A DNA stretch of 32,215 nt from Alphaproteobacteria bacterium (GTDB lineage Bacteria; Pseudomonadota; Alphaproteobacteria; UBA9219; RGZA01), in the NCBI GenBank assembly GCA_010031785.1, contig RGZA01000009.1:1-32215 (forward strand). The letters are read 5' to 3'. The notes beneath the pieces are model-generated. The model was given only the letters and a program-made list of their open reading frames with translations, made no database searches and was not told the DNA's origin. Shown piece after piece: positions 9,129-15,979 of the stretch (its first letter is position 1; the number at the start of each line of letters is the position of its first letter). The position numbers were made by a program, and so were the translations under genes.

Positions 9129-9952
9129 TGCCCTTTGAACTGAAGGATGTTCGAGCTCTTGCGCAGCTAGCGCGCGAGGCAGGGCAGATCATCCTTCATT
9201 ATCGCGAGCAACATCGCGAAGGGCGCACGCTCGGCCTTGAAGCCCTGAATCTTGAAATTAAGCACGATGGCTCACCGGTCACGCTCGCTGATATCGCATC
9301 ACAAGAACATATCCTTGAAGGTATTGAGCAGCTCGGCCTTTATCAGCCTGTGGTGGCCGAAGAAGCAACTGCGCCTGATGTTTCTACGCTCGATGGTTTT
9401 TATCTGATCGATCCGCTAGATGGCACCAAGGCCTTTGTTGATGGCGGGGATGATTTCACCGTCAATATCGGCTTCATCCATCATGGTCGCCCGGTGATGG
9501 GCGTGCTGCACAGTCCGGTTCTAAATGAAACCTATTATACCGATGGTACGTGCGCTTATTACCTCAGCCCATCGGGTGAAGAAAGCGTGATTGAAGCACG
9601 TCGCGCTGATCCAGAAGGTGTGGATGTGATCACTAACCGCACCGAAGATTGGTCAGGGCATCTTAAAAATTATCTTGCGCAGCATAAGGTTCGCTCAACT
9701 GAACGTCTTTCCAGTGCGTTCAAACTAGGCCTTGTCGCACATGGCAAATTTGATCTTTATCCACGTTTTGGCCCTACATCCGAATGGGATATTGCCGCAG
9801 GCGATGCCATTTTGCGCGCCGCAGGCGGCAGCGTGAAAACATTGGATGGGAATGACCTTGCCTATGGTAAGCCGCGCTTTCTGAACCCAGCCTTTATCGC
9901 ACGTGGTCTCACTTCTTCCTCTCCCCTTGAGGGAGAGGTTGCAACAACTTAG
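9128..9952 (+). CDS. cysQ: 3'(2'),5'-bisphosphate nucleotidase CysQ-like, with repeat-encoded C-terminus
   Basis: A 274-aa member of the inositol-monophosphatase superfamily. The metal-binding residues are visible: E79 in AEEA, the DPLDGTKAF motif (D95, D98), and D221 in EWDIAAGDA. DPLDGTKAF and the spacing fit CysQ, which hydrolyses 3'-phosphoadenosine 5'-phosphate to AMP in sulfate assimilation and nucleotide recycling. Its ATG shares one base with the stop of the coiled-coil gene, so the two are translationally coupled, although no functional link is obvious. The last 11 residues (SSPLEGEVATT) are encoded by the left end and first inner stem of a palindromic element; the native tail probably ended near ARGL. 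Confidence 0.87.
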   Translation: MPFELKDVRALAQLAREAGQIILHYREQHREGRTLGLEALNLEIKHDGSPVTLADIASQEHILEGIEQLGLYQPVVAEEATAPDVSTLDGFYLIDPLDGTKAFVDGGDDFTVNIGFIHHGRPVMGVLHSPVLNETYYTDGTCAYYLSPSGEESVIEARRADPEGVDVITNRTEDWSGHLKNYLAQHKVRSTERLSSAFKLGLVAHGKFDLYPRFGPTSEWDIAAGDAILRAAGGSVKTLDGNDLAYGKPRFLNPAFIARGLTSSSPLEGEVATT

Positions 9953-10103
9953 GCTTAGCTTTAGCTAAGTCTTAGTTGTTGCTGGTGAGGGGTTGTTCTA
10001 TCAAACAAAAGTGCAACCCCTCACCAAGAAAAACCAAGCACTTAATAAATTAAGTGCAGGTTTTTCTATCCTCTCCCTCAAGGGGAGAGGATAAACGGAG
10101 AGT
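9918..10103 (-). repeat. Nested-hairpin element, copy 1 (inverted relative to copies 2 and 3)
   Basis: The ends are 21-nt hairpins at 9918-9938 and 10070-10090: 8-bp stems CCTCTCCC/GGGAGAGG with loops CTTGA and TCAAG, each end being the exact reverse complement of the other. Inside are a stem 'B' (GCAACAACT 9941-9949 with AGTTGTTGC 9974-9982), a central pair GGTGAGGGGTT/AACCCCTCACC (9984-9994, 10015-10025), and a stem 'A' (AGAAAAACC 10027-10035 with GGTTTTTCT 10059-10067). The B-centre-A order is reversed in the other two copies. A CGGAGAG tail follows the right end. The element supplies the end of cysQ. Confidence 0.9.
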
Positions 10104-10110
10104 GTATTTC

Positions 10111-10998
10111 TTAATCCTGCTTTGCAGGACAATAAAACGTCGATCGCCCACCTTGCGTGATGCGCTGCACTTTCTTTTGTTTGCAATCACAGTCTTTGCA
10201 CGCTTTTCCCGCCCGGCCATAGACCGCAAATTCATGCTGAAAATAACCGAGCTCACCATCCGCCTGCACATAATCGCGTAAAGACGATCCACCCTTGGCA
10301 ATCGCGCGTTTTAAAATGGTTTTAATCGCACTGACCAATGCTTTGCATTCAGCCATGCTCAAGGTGTTTGCTGCGCGCTCTGGGTGAATACCAGCTGCAA
10401 ACAATGCTTCGCACGCATAGATATTGCCCACACCAACCACCACACGCTGGTCCATAATGGCCAGTTTTACTGCTATTTTTTTACTTTTTAATTTGGCAAA
10501 TAATGCTTCGCCCGTAAAAGCTGCATCCAGCGGTTCAGGCCCCAAATGCTTAAGCAATTTATGCTGCTGTGCGTTGGCCGTTGCCACAATATCCATCATG
10601 CCAAAGCGGCGTGGATCATTGAACTTAATCTGAATTTTTTGCTCAAACGCCGCAGGGCTTCGCTCGCATAAGCTCGCGGGTCGGCGGTCGCCGCCCTTAG
10701 CTACATGAAAGATCACATGATCATGTTTTTGAAGATCGGACGTTCCATCATCAATCACCATACGCCCCGACATGCCCAGATGTACAATCAGGCTTTGCTC
10801 ATGTTTGAAGTGGATCAGGATATATTTTGCGCGGCGCGATAGGCCAATGATGATCTCCCCGCAAAGCACATCCGCCATATTTTTTGGCAGCGGGAAACGC
10901 AAATCCTTGCGCCGTTGCTCAATGCTGACAAAGCGGTTATCAACCAGCACAGCCGATAGGCCGCGCATTACGGTTTCAACTTCAGGAAGTTCGGGCAT
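10111..10998 (-). CDS. mutM: Formamidopyrimidine-DNA glycosylase MutM/Fpg, with an insertion and an altered zinc finger
   Basis: A 295-aa bifunctional glycosylase/AP lyase that removes 8-oxoguanine. The N-terminus PELPEVETV carries the catalytic Pro and Glu; K58 in RRAKYIL, FNDPRRFG (126-133) and the helix-two-turn-helix segment GVGNIYACEALF (189-200) are all present. Two oddities are seen. Residues about 101-119 (GGDRRPASLCERSPAAFEQ) interrupt the strand before FNDPRRFG and make the protein longer than the usual 270-280. In the C-terminal zinc finger the usual CPxCQ is CPAKQ, so the fourth Cys is Lys293; C267, C270, C272 and C290 remain. It is convergent with the repeat after cysQ. Confidence 0.92.
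   Translation of the reverse strand: MPELPEVETVMRGLSAVLVDNRFVSIEQRRKDLRFPLPKNMADVLCGEIIIGLSRRAKYILIHFKHEQSLIVHLGMSGRMVIDDGTSDLQKHDHVIFHVAKGGDRRPASLCERSPAAFEQKIQIKFNDPRRFGMMDIVATANAQQHKLLKHLGPEPLDAAFTGEALFAKLKSKKIAVKLAIMDQRVVVGVGNIYACEALFAAGIHPERAANTLSMAECKALVSAIKTILKRAIAKGGSSLRDYVQADGELGYFQHEFAVYGRAGKACKDCDCKQKKVQRITQGGRSTFYCPAKQD
10639..10698. repeat. GC-rich in-frame insertion in mutM, probably a palindromic element
   Basis: This segment encodes the extra residues of MutM. It is markedly richer in CG words than the rest of the gene and has the direct repeat GCTCGC-ATAA-GCTCGC and complementary ends around CGCCG/CGGCG. An in-frame selfish palindromic insertion, comparable to Rickettsia palindromic elements, is my inference; no second copy is clear in the window. 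Confidence 0.45.
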
Positions 10999-11018
10999 AC
11001 AAAACGCGAAGAGGTGAG

Positions 11019-11306
11019 TTAAGCGGTTAGAGCATGATATAGGGGCTCATCATCCGAATGAACAGGCCTTCTTTTTGGTCGTTTTGGATGAAGGCCAGCT
11101 TCGGCGCGTGCTGCAAGCAGGTCAAGCCATAAGCCAAAACGTCGTGAATTATCGAGAACGAATTGTTCCCTTGCCTCCAGGGTGGTTTCAGCAGCAGCGC
11201 GCAACCATTCTGTAGCGGTGCTTGCAGTTTCTGAAACAAAAGCGGCTGCATGGCTAAACTGTGCCAGTGGGTTTTCTAATCGCATTGCTCCAAAACCTGC
11301 GTTCAT
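11019..11306 (-). CDS. Small phasin-like helical protein
   Basis: A 95-aa protein with an AAGGGG ribosome-binding site 8 nt before its ATG, so it is probably real despite its size. It is largely amphipathic helix: a central Ala/Glu/Thr-rich segment (about residues 16-70) followed by a basic tail with KRPKRRP. The pattern of small helical residues (TASTATEWLRAAAETT, then EAREQFVLDNSRRFG) recalls phasins, which coat polyhydroxyalkanoate granules, but it is shorter than typical phasins and the match is by impression. It lies 20 bases from mutM on the same strand, so they could share a transcript, and it diverges from ubiE. Confidence 0.55.
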   Translation of the reverse strand: MNAGFGAMRLENPLAQFSHAAAFVSETASTATEWLRAAAETTLEAREQFVLDNSRRFGLWLDLLAARAEAGLHPKRPKRRPVHSDDEPLYHALTA

Positions 11307-11373
11307 CTTTTTTTCCCCTTACCTAAAAGCATCCTATCATGTAGAAATACTTTCACGAAAAGAAAGAGTCTTA

Positions 11374-12186
11374 ATGGTTAACGCACCACGCAAAACAAAA
11401 GCAAAAGAAGCACATAGCGCTTCACAAAATGAAACTACACAAGCTGGTTTTGGCTTCAAACCCACTGCGCCAGAGATGCGCACCAAGCTTGTGCGCGACG
11501 TGTTTGAAAGTGTCGCGCCAAAATATGATGTGATGAATGATATCATGTCGCTCGGCATCCATCGCTTGTGGAAGCGCGATTTTGTTGGGCAGATTGAGCC
11601 CTTAGCCAGTGATGCGATTTTAGATCTTGCTGGCGGCACCGGCGATATCGCCTTCCTGATGGAAAAAGCGCGCAGCAAAACTATCCAACCAAAAAACAAA
11701 ATCACCATTTGCGATATTAATCCTGCGATGCTTGATGTGGGCAAACAACGCGCGATGGATAAGGGCCTGCACGGCAAATTCAACTGGGTTGAAGGCAATG
11801 CCGAAGAACTACCCTTTGATGATAACAGCTTTGATATCGTGACCATCGCTTTTGGCCTGCGCAATGTAACGCGCCTTTCCAAAGCGCTTGCCGATATCCG
11901 CCGCACTCTGAAACCCGGCGGGCGTTTTTATTGCCTTGAGTTCAGCCATATTCCCGTGCCGCTTTTGCAAAAACTCTATGATCGTTATTCCTTTAACTTT
12001 TTGCCCTGGGCCGGCGAAAAAGTGGCGGGCGACCGCGCGGCCTATCAATATCTGGCTGAAAGCATTCGCGCCTTTCCAGAGCAACAAGCCCTTGTAAAGC
12101 TTATGCAAGATGCGGGCTTTAGTGCGGTGCGCTACCGTAATATGAGCCTTGGCGTAGCTGCCGTGCATAGCGGTTTTAAGGCCTAG
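11374..12186 (+). CDS. ubiE: Demethylmenaquinone/2-methoxy-6-polyprenyl-1,4-benzoquinol methyltransferase UbiE
   Basis: A 270-aa class I SAM-dependent methyltransferase acting in ubiquinone (and menaquinone) biosynthesis. Family motifs are in order: VRDVFESVAPKYDVMNDIMS near the N-terminus, the SAM-binding loop ILDLAGGTGDIAF, ICDINPAML, the AFGLRNVT segment, LKPGGRFYCLEFS, and a YQYLAESIRAFP helix near the end. The ATG at 11374 follows AGAAAGAG and gives the normal family length after a Lys/Ala-rich leader; the frame extends 192 bases further upstream, but that part overlaps the divergent small gene. Divergence from mutM and its small neighbour is a common alphaproteobacterial arrangement. 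Confidence 0.95.
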   Translation: MVNAPRKTKAKEAHSASQNETTQAGFGFKPTAPEMRTKLVRDVFESVAPKYDVMNDIMSLGIHRLWKRDFVGQIEPLASDAILDLAGGTGDIAFLMEKARSKTIQPKNKITICDINPAMLDVGKQRAMDKGLHGKFNWVEGNAEELPFDDNSFDIVTIAFGLRNVTRLSKALADIRRTLKPGGRFYCLEFSHIPVPLLQKLYDRYSFNFLPWAGEKVAGDRAAYQYLAESIRAFPEQQALVKLMQDAGFSAVRYRNMSLGVAAVHSGFKA

Positions 12187-12322
12187 CCCCTGTTTTGCTT
12201 GACTCATAACGCATAAACCCCCTATTTTGCGGCCATCTCAGAATTACGAGATAATCGGCACCATGGTGCCACAGCCTGTCCACGAGTTTCGTGCACAGGC
12301 TCGTTTGCTATTGGGTATTAAA
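12187..12322. other. Intergenic region with a 12-bp stem hairpin
   Basis: A stem forms from AGCCTGT-c-CACGA (12273-12285) with TCGTG-c-ACAGGCT (12289-12301), two helices separated by a C-C mismatch. Just before it is the 14-nt palindrome GGCACCATGGTGCC (12257-12270). No T run follows, so it is not a standard terminator, and I see no conserved SRP RNA tetraloop. Its role is unknown. Confidence 0.45.
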
Positions 12323-12397
12323 AGGCCCAAGGCCCAAGGAATGAGGTTCAAGGCAGGCTTCTTGTCTAACACCTAAAACCCCGGGCCTAACACCTGA
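12323..12397. repeat. GGCCCAAGG-type palindromic repeat, left of ffh
   Basis: It begins with GGCCCAAGGCCCAAGG and ends with CCGGGCCT. It contains CTTGTCTAACACCTAAAACC (12361-12380), the exact reverse complement of 13785-13804 on the other side of ffh. It ends 9 bases before the ffh start codon and so occupies the expected position of its ribosome-binding site. Confidence 0.8.
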
Positions 12398-12406
12398 TTG
12401 GATAAA

Positions 12407-13771
12407 ATGTTTGAGAATTTAACGAACAAACTCTCCACGATTTTCGACCGCTTACGCGGGCGCGGTGCATTGACCGAAGCTGATGTCGATGCCGCATGCC
12501 GTGAAATCCGCATCGCTCTGCTCGAAGCTGACGTTGCGCTGCAAGTTGCCAAAGATTTTATTGCCAAGGTACGCGTGCGCGCCATTGGCCATGAAGTCAT
12601 CGCATCCGTTACGCCCGGCCAGCAGGTTGTAAAAATTGTTCATGACGTTCTGGTGGAAACATTGGGCGCTAGCGCAACGCCGCTTAATTTTTCCCACACA
12701 CCGCCCGTTCCCATTTTGATGGTCGGCTTGCAAGGTTCGGGTAAAACCACATCATCGGGTAAGCTTGCTAAACGGTTGAAAGAAGTTGAGCGTAAAAAAG
12801 TCATGCTCGCTTCGCTCGATACGCGTCGCCCGGCTGCGCAGGAACAGCTGGCAATATTGGCTAAGCTTGCCGATGTGGGCAGCCTGCCGATTATTGCTGG
12901 CGAAACGCCCACTGCTATTACCAAGCGCGCGCTCGATATTGCTGCGCGTGAAGGCTATGACGTTATTATTCTCGATACAGCTGGCCGCACCGCGATTGAT
13001 GAAGAGCTCATGGCCGAAGTAAAAGCGGTGCGCGATATTGCGCAGCCCGCTGAAACGCTGCTCGTGGTGGATGCGATGACCGGGCAAGATGCCCTCAATG
13101 TCGCTGAAAAATTCCATGCCGCTGTCAGCATTACCGGTATTATCATGACACGCCTTGATGGCGATGCACGCGGCGGCGCTGCACTTTCCATGCGTGCAGC
13201 AACCGGCCAGCCGATCAAATTCTTTGGCTCGGGCGAAAAGCTTGATGCGTTTGAAGTCTATCATCCTGATCGTATTGCAGGCCGCATTCTTGATATGGGC
13301 GATGTTGTCAGCCTTGTTGAAAAAGCCGCTGCGGAAATGGATATGGGCGCGGCTGAAAAAATGGCCGCCAAGATGCAGAAAGGCCAGTTTGATTTTGATG
13401 ATCTGGCTGACCAACTGCGCCAGATCCGCAAAATGGGCGGTTTTTCGGGCATCATGGGCATGATGCCGGGCGTTGGCAAAATCAAGCAGGCGATGAGCGA
13501 AGCCAAAATTGATGAGCGCATCATCAAACGTCAGGAAGCGATCATTACCTCCATGACCAAGGCGGAGCGCAAAAATCCGGATCTGCTCAACGCATCACGC
13601 AAGCGCCGCATTGCCAAGGGCAGTGGCACCGATGTTGCGATGATCAATCAGTTGATCAAACAATATATGCAGATGCGTGATATGATGAAGCAGATGAAAA
13701 AAATGGGTAATAAGAATTTCATGCGTAGCATGCAGGGCGGGGGATTGGAGAATTTATTGGGTAAGAGATAG
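12407..13771 (+). CDS. ffh: Signal recognition particle protein Ffh (SRP54)
   Basis: A 454-aa SRP GTPase that binds signal sequences of nascent membrane proteins and, with FtsY, delivers ribosomes to the membrane. The N domain starts MFENLTNKLSTIFDRLRG; the G domain has VGLQGSGKTT (G1), DTRRPAAQEQL, DTAGR (G3) and TRLDGDARGGAALS (G4 region); the Met-rich M domain has GMMPGVGKIKQ and a C-terminal run of Met/Lys-rich helix. Length is standard. The ATG at 12407 matches the family N-terminus. Palindromic repeats lie immediately on both sides, and the last base of the TAG stop is the first base of the right-hand repeat. Confidence 0.97.
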   Translation: MFENLTNKLSTIFDRLRGRGALTEADVDAACREIRIALLEADVALQVAKDFIAKVRVRAIGHEVIASVTPGQQVVKIVHDVLVETLGASATPLNFSHTPPVPILMVGLQGSGKTTSSGKLAKRLKEVERKKVMLASLDTRRPAAQEQLAILAKLADVGSLPIIAGETPTAITKRALDIAAREGYDVIILDTAGRTAIDEELMAEVKAVRDIAQPAETLLVVDAMTGQDALNVAEKFHAAVSITGIIMTRLDGDARGGAALSMRAATGQPIKFFGSGEKLDAFEVYHPDRIAGRILDMGDVVSLVEKAAAEMDMGAAEKMAAKMQKGQFDFDDLADQLRQIRKMGGFSGIMGMMPGVGKIKQAMSEAKIDERIIKRQEAIITSMTKAERKNPDLLNASRKRRIAKGSGTDVAMINQLIKQYMQMRDMMKQMKKMGNKNFMRSMQGGGLENLLGKR

Positions 13772-13845
13772 GCCCAAGGCCCAAGGTTTTAGGTGTTAGA
13801 CAAGATGCTCTTGTCTTGGGCCTAAGACCTCGGGCCTCGGGCCTT
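13771..13845. repeat. GGCCCAAGG-type palindromic repeat, right of ffh
   Basis: It starts on the last base of the ffh stop codon with GGCCCAAGGCCCAAGG and ends with GGGCCTCGGGCCT. A hairpin AGACAAG/CTTGTCT lies near its centre. The 20-nt segment 13785-13804 is inverted relative to 12361-12380. Confidence 0.85.
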
Positions 13846-13898
13846 AAGATAAGTGAAAGTAGTAATTTTTAACGTGAACCAAGAAGGAGAACTAAACT

Positions 13899-14279
13899 AT
13901 GTCAGTAAAAATCAGAATGTCACGCGGCGGCGCAAAAAAGCGTCCCTATTACTCAATCGTTGTTGTTGATGGCCGCAAGGCACGCGATGGCCGCTCCATT
14001 GAGCAAGTGGGCAACTACAACCCGATGCTTCCAAAAGACCATCCACAACGCGTTCAGCTCAATGCAGAACGCATCCAATACTGGATTTCAAAGGGCGCGC
14101 AGCCATCGCAGCGCGTTGCCATTTTCATGCACAAAGCTGGCATTGGTCCAAAGGTTGAGATCCGCAACGCACCTGTGAAGTCTGCACCAAAAGCCAAGGC
14201 GCAAGAACGCTTAAAGGCCGCAGCAGATGCAGCAGCTAAAGCTGCAGAAGCTCCTGCAGCAGAAGCAGCCACCGCTTAA
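13899..14279 (+). CDS. rpsP: 30S ribosomal protein S16
   Basis: A 126-aa ribosomal protein with the S16 signature KIRMSRGGAKKRPYYSIVV at the N-terminus, then GNYNPML and RIQYWISKGAQPSQRV. S16 helps assemble the 30S body. The C-terminal 35 residues are a Lys/Ala-rich extension of the kind often seen in alphaproteobacterial S16. An AAGGAGA ribosome-binding site lies 8 nt before the ATG. It opens the classical rpsP-rimM-trmD-rplS series, here interrupted by a nested-hairpin element and a nuclease gene before rimM. Confidence 0.97.
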   Translation: MSVKIRMSRGGAKKRPYYSIVVVDGRKARDGRSIEQVGNYNPMLPKDHPQRVQLNAERIQYWISKGAQPSQRVAIFMHKAGIGPKVEIRNAPVKSAPKAKAQERLKAAADAAAKAAEAPAAEAATA

Positions 14280-14299
14280 TTATTTGCCGCTCTTTTATT

Positions 14300-14489
14300 C
14301 CTCTCCCCTTGAGGGAGAGGATAGAAAAACCTGTGCTTAGCTTGCTAAGCGCTTGGTTTTTCTTGGAGAGGGGTTGTGTTTGTTTTATATGTTCCTCATT
14401 TCTGCTTGTGGGTATAATAACCCCTCACCAGCAAAGACTTAGCTAAAGCTAAGCCCAAGTCTTTGCATCCTCTCCCTCAAGGGGAGAGG
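14300..14489 (+). repeat. Nested-hairpin element, copy 2
   Basis: The 21-nt end hairpins at 14300-14320 and 14469-14489 are identical to those of copy 1. Order is A-centre-B: stem A AGAAAAACC (14323-14331) with GGTTTTTCT (14355-14363), central GAGAGGGGTT and AACCCCTCACC, stem B GCAAAGACTT (14431-14440) with AAGTCTTTGC (14457-14466). A GAGCGGAGAG tail follows and appears to provide the ribosome-binding site of the next gene. Confidence 0.9.
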
Positions 14490-14510
14490 ATGAGCGGAGA
14501 GTTTTTTGCG

Positions 14511-14873
14511 ATGAAACGAGCTGTGCGTCATTATGCAAAATCATTAACGGGCTTTGCCCGGAATCTGCGTCATGATCCTACACCTGCCGAGATAAAGTTA
14601 TGGTCTGTATTAAGAGAAAATAGCGCTAATACAGGCGTTAAATTCCGCAGACAGCAACCGATTGGTAAATATATTGCCGATTTTTATTGTGCAGAAATGA
14701 AGTGTGTTATTGAAATTGATGGCGCATCGCATGATTATAAAGAAAAAGAGGATGCTGTGCGCGATGTTTATATGCAAAAGCAAGGCATAACTATTTTTCG
14801 TTTTTCAGAAAATGATGTTTTGCGTGATCCTGTTGCGGTTTATCAAACGATTTTAAGCGAAGTTAAAAAATGA
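14511..14873 (+). CDS. DUF559 endonuclease-like protein
   Basis: A 120-aa protein of the DUF559 family, which has a very-short-patch-repair/restriction-endonuclease-like fold. Visible features are the N-terminal TPAEIKLWSVLRE helix, FRRQQPIGKYIADFYC, and the acidic strand VIEIDGASHD, which holds the presumed catalytic acidic residues, followed by a final FRFSENDVL segment. The ATG at 14511 sits 9 nt after GGAGAG, which lies in the tail of the preceding repeat; earlier in-frame starts fall inside the repeat. Its stop overlaps the rimM start (ATGA), so rimM may be translated by coupling. It is foreign to the usual rpsP-rimM order and probably acquired. Confidence 0.85.
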   Translation: MKRAVRHYAKSLTGFARNLRHDPTPAEIKLWSVLRENSANTGVKFRRQQPIGKYIADFYCAEMKCVIEIDGASHDYKEKEDAVRDVYMQKQGITIFRFSENDVLRDPVAVYQTILSEVKK

Positions 14874-15481
14874 AGCCATCCAATCTTATCCTCGTTGGTC
14901 AAATTTTGGCCGCACATGGCATCAAGGGGGAGGTAAAGATTAAAAGCTTTACCCAAGATCCCTTGGGCTTGCGTGACTACAAAACTGTGCAAGATGAAAA
15001 AGGCACAGTGCACTACACATTAAAAATTCTCGACACGCACAAAAATGCGCTCATTGCCAAGGTAAAAGGAATTGCTGACCGCACAGCGGCGGAAGTCTTA
15101 GCAAAACCCAAACCAAAACTTTACGTCACGCGCGATCAGTTACCTGAAATCGAAGAAGGCCGCTATTACATTGAAGACCTCAAAGGCTTTTCAGCGATTT
15201 CTGAAAAAGGTAAGCCGCTGGCCACGCTCAAAGACATTCAAAATTTTGGTGCAGGCGATATTCTGGTGCTTGAACTGCTCGAAACTGGCAAGGAATTCAT
15301 GCTGCCGTTCAAGGAGCCCTTTGCAGGCAAGGTGGATATCAAAAAACGCACCATTGTTATTATGATTCCGCCCGGTTGGCTCGCCCAAGAAAGGCCCGAG
15401 GCCCAAGGCATCAGGCCCGAGAAGAAAAAGCCAGTCACCAAAAAAGCCGATGAAAAAAGCGATGATAATGCGGGAGAATAA
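14870..15481 (+). CDS. rimM: Ribosome maturation factor RimM, with repeat-derived C-terminal extension
   Basis: RimM helps mature the 30S head and binds S19. The N-terminal barrel contains GQILAAHGIKGEVKIKSFT and the PRC-barrel contains YYIEDLKGF, then FGAGDILVLEL and a GKEFMLPF segment, ending in IVIMIPPGWL. That completes the normal fold at about residue 172. The remaining residues (AQERPEAQGIRPE, then Lys/Asp-rich) come from a GGCCC-type repeat at 15392-15409 and following sequence, giving 203 aa in place of about 170. It overlaps the DUF559 gene by 4 bases and overlaps the possible start of the trmD remnant. Confidence 0.92.
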   Translation: MKPSNLILVGQILAAHGIKGEVKIKSFTQDPLGLRDYKTVQDEKGTVHYTLKILDTHKNALIAKVKGIADRTAAEVLAKPKPKLYVTRDQLPEIEEGRYYIEDLKGFSAISEKGKPLATLKDIQNFGAGDILVLELLETGKEFMLPFKEPFAGKVDIKKRTIVIMIPPGWLAQERPEAQGIRPEKKKPVTKKADEKSDDNAGE

Positions 15482-15512
15482 TCTAAAGCCTAAGGCCTCG
15501 GGCCTCGGGCCT
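15392..15512. repeat. GGCCCGAGG-type inverted repeat pair across the rimM/trmD junction
   Basis: AGGCCCGAGGCCCAAGGC (15392-15409) lies inside the end of rimM. A related inverted segment with GGCCTCGGGCCTCGGGCCT (to 15512) lies just before the conserved start of TrmD. The words match the repeats on either side of ffh. The pair therefore rewrote the end of one protein and the beginning of the other. Confidence 0.7.
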
Positions 15513-15979
15513 CCCTGGTCCGTTCATATCCTCACCTTATTTCCGGAAATGTTTCCAGGCTTGCTCGGCTTTTCACTGCCGGGGCGCGCGCTTGAAAGCG
15601 GTATCTGGAATTTGAACGCCATTCAGATCCGCGATTTTGCAACCGACAAACACAAAACGGTTGATGATACACCCTATGGCGGCGGTGCAGGCATGGTGAT
15701 GAAACCGGATGTGCTTGATGCTGCACTTAATAGTTTGCCACAGGGCACACGCAAAATTTATCTAAGCCCACGCGGTAAACCGCTTACGCAGAAATTATTG
15801 CAGGAATTATCCGCAACCCCGCCACCAAACCAGCAGTGTGGCAAGGGCGCGAGGTGCCCCAAATCCTGCTCAGCGGTGATCATGCAAAAGTTAAGGAATG
15901 GCGCCTTAAACAGGCAAAAGCGTTAACGTTGGCGCGTCGGCCAGATCTATTAAGGGGCCGAAGGGACGAAGGGGCGTAG
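15450..15979 (+). pseudogene. trmD: tRNA (guanine-N1)-methyltransferase TrmD, internally deleted and frameshifted
   Basis: TrmD methylates G37 of tRNAs and is essential in many bacteria. The first frame encodes a good N-terminus: PWSVHILTLFPEMFPG, DKHKTVDDTPYGGGAGMVMK, then IYLSPRGKPLTQKLLQELSA ending near 15815. The C-terminal part resumes in another frame at 15824 (TKPAVWQGREVPQILLSGDH, then WRLKQ and LARRPDLL) and stops at 15979. Against E. coli TrmD about 78 residues (about 104-181) are missing, including CGRYEG, the YVLSGGE knot loop and the catalytic Asp169. The native start codon is replaced by repeat-derived codons (possible ATGs at 15450, 15462, 15468), and the final codons fall in another repeat. 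As written it cannot be active; an assembly fault is the main alternative. Confidence 0.85.

Noticed and set aside
11182-11373. 64-residue N-terminal extension of UbiE
   Set aside because: It overlaps the divergent small gene at 11019-11306 and has no similarity to UbiE, and the family length fits the start at 11374.
12257-12301. Possible SRP (4.5S) RNA or tRNA before ffh
   Set aside because: A hairpin and a 14-nt palindrome exist, but there is no GGAAG-type tetraloop with the asymmetric internal loop, and no cloverleaf. No tRNA, rRNA or known riboswitch was recognised anywhere in the window.
14463-14510. Longer N-terminus of the DUF559 protein
   Set aside because: The added codons are the right end of the nested-hairpin element and its tail. 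The ATG at 14511 has its own well-spaced GGAGAG.
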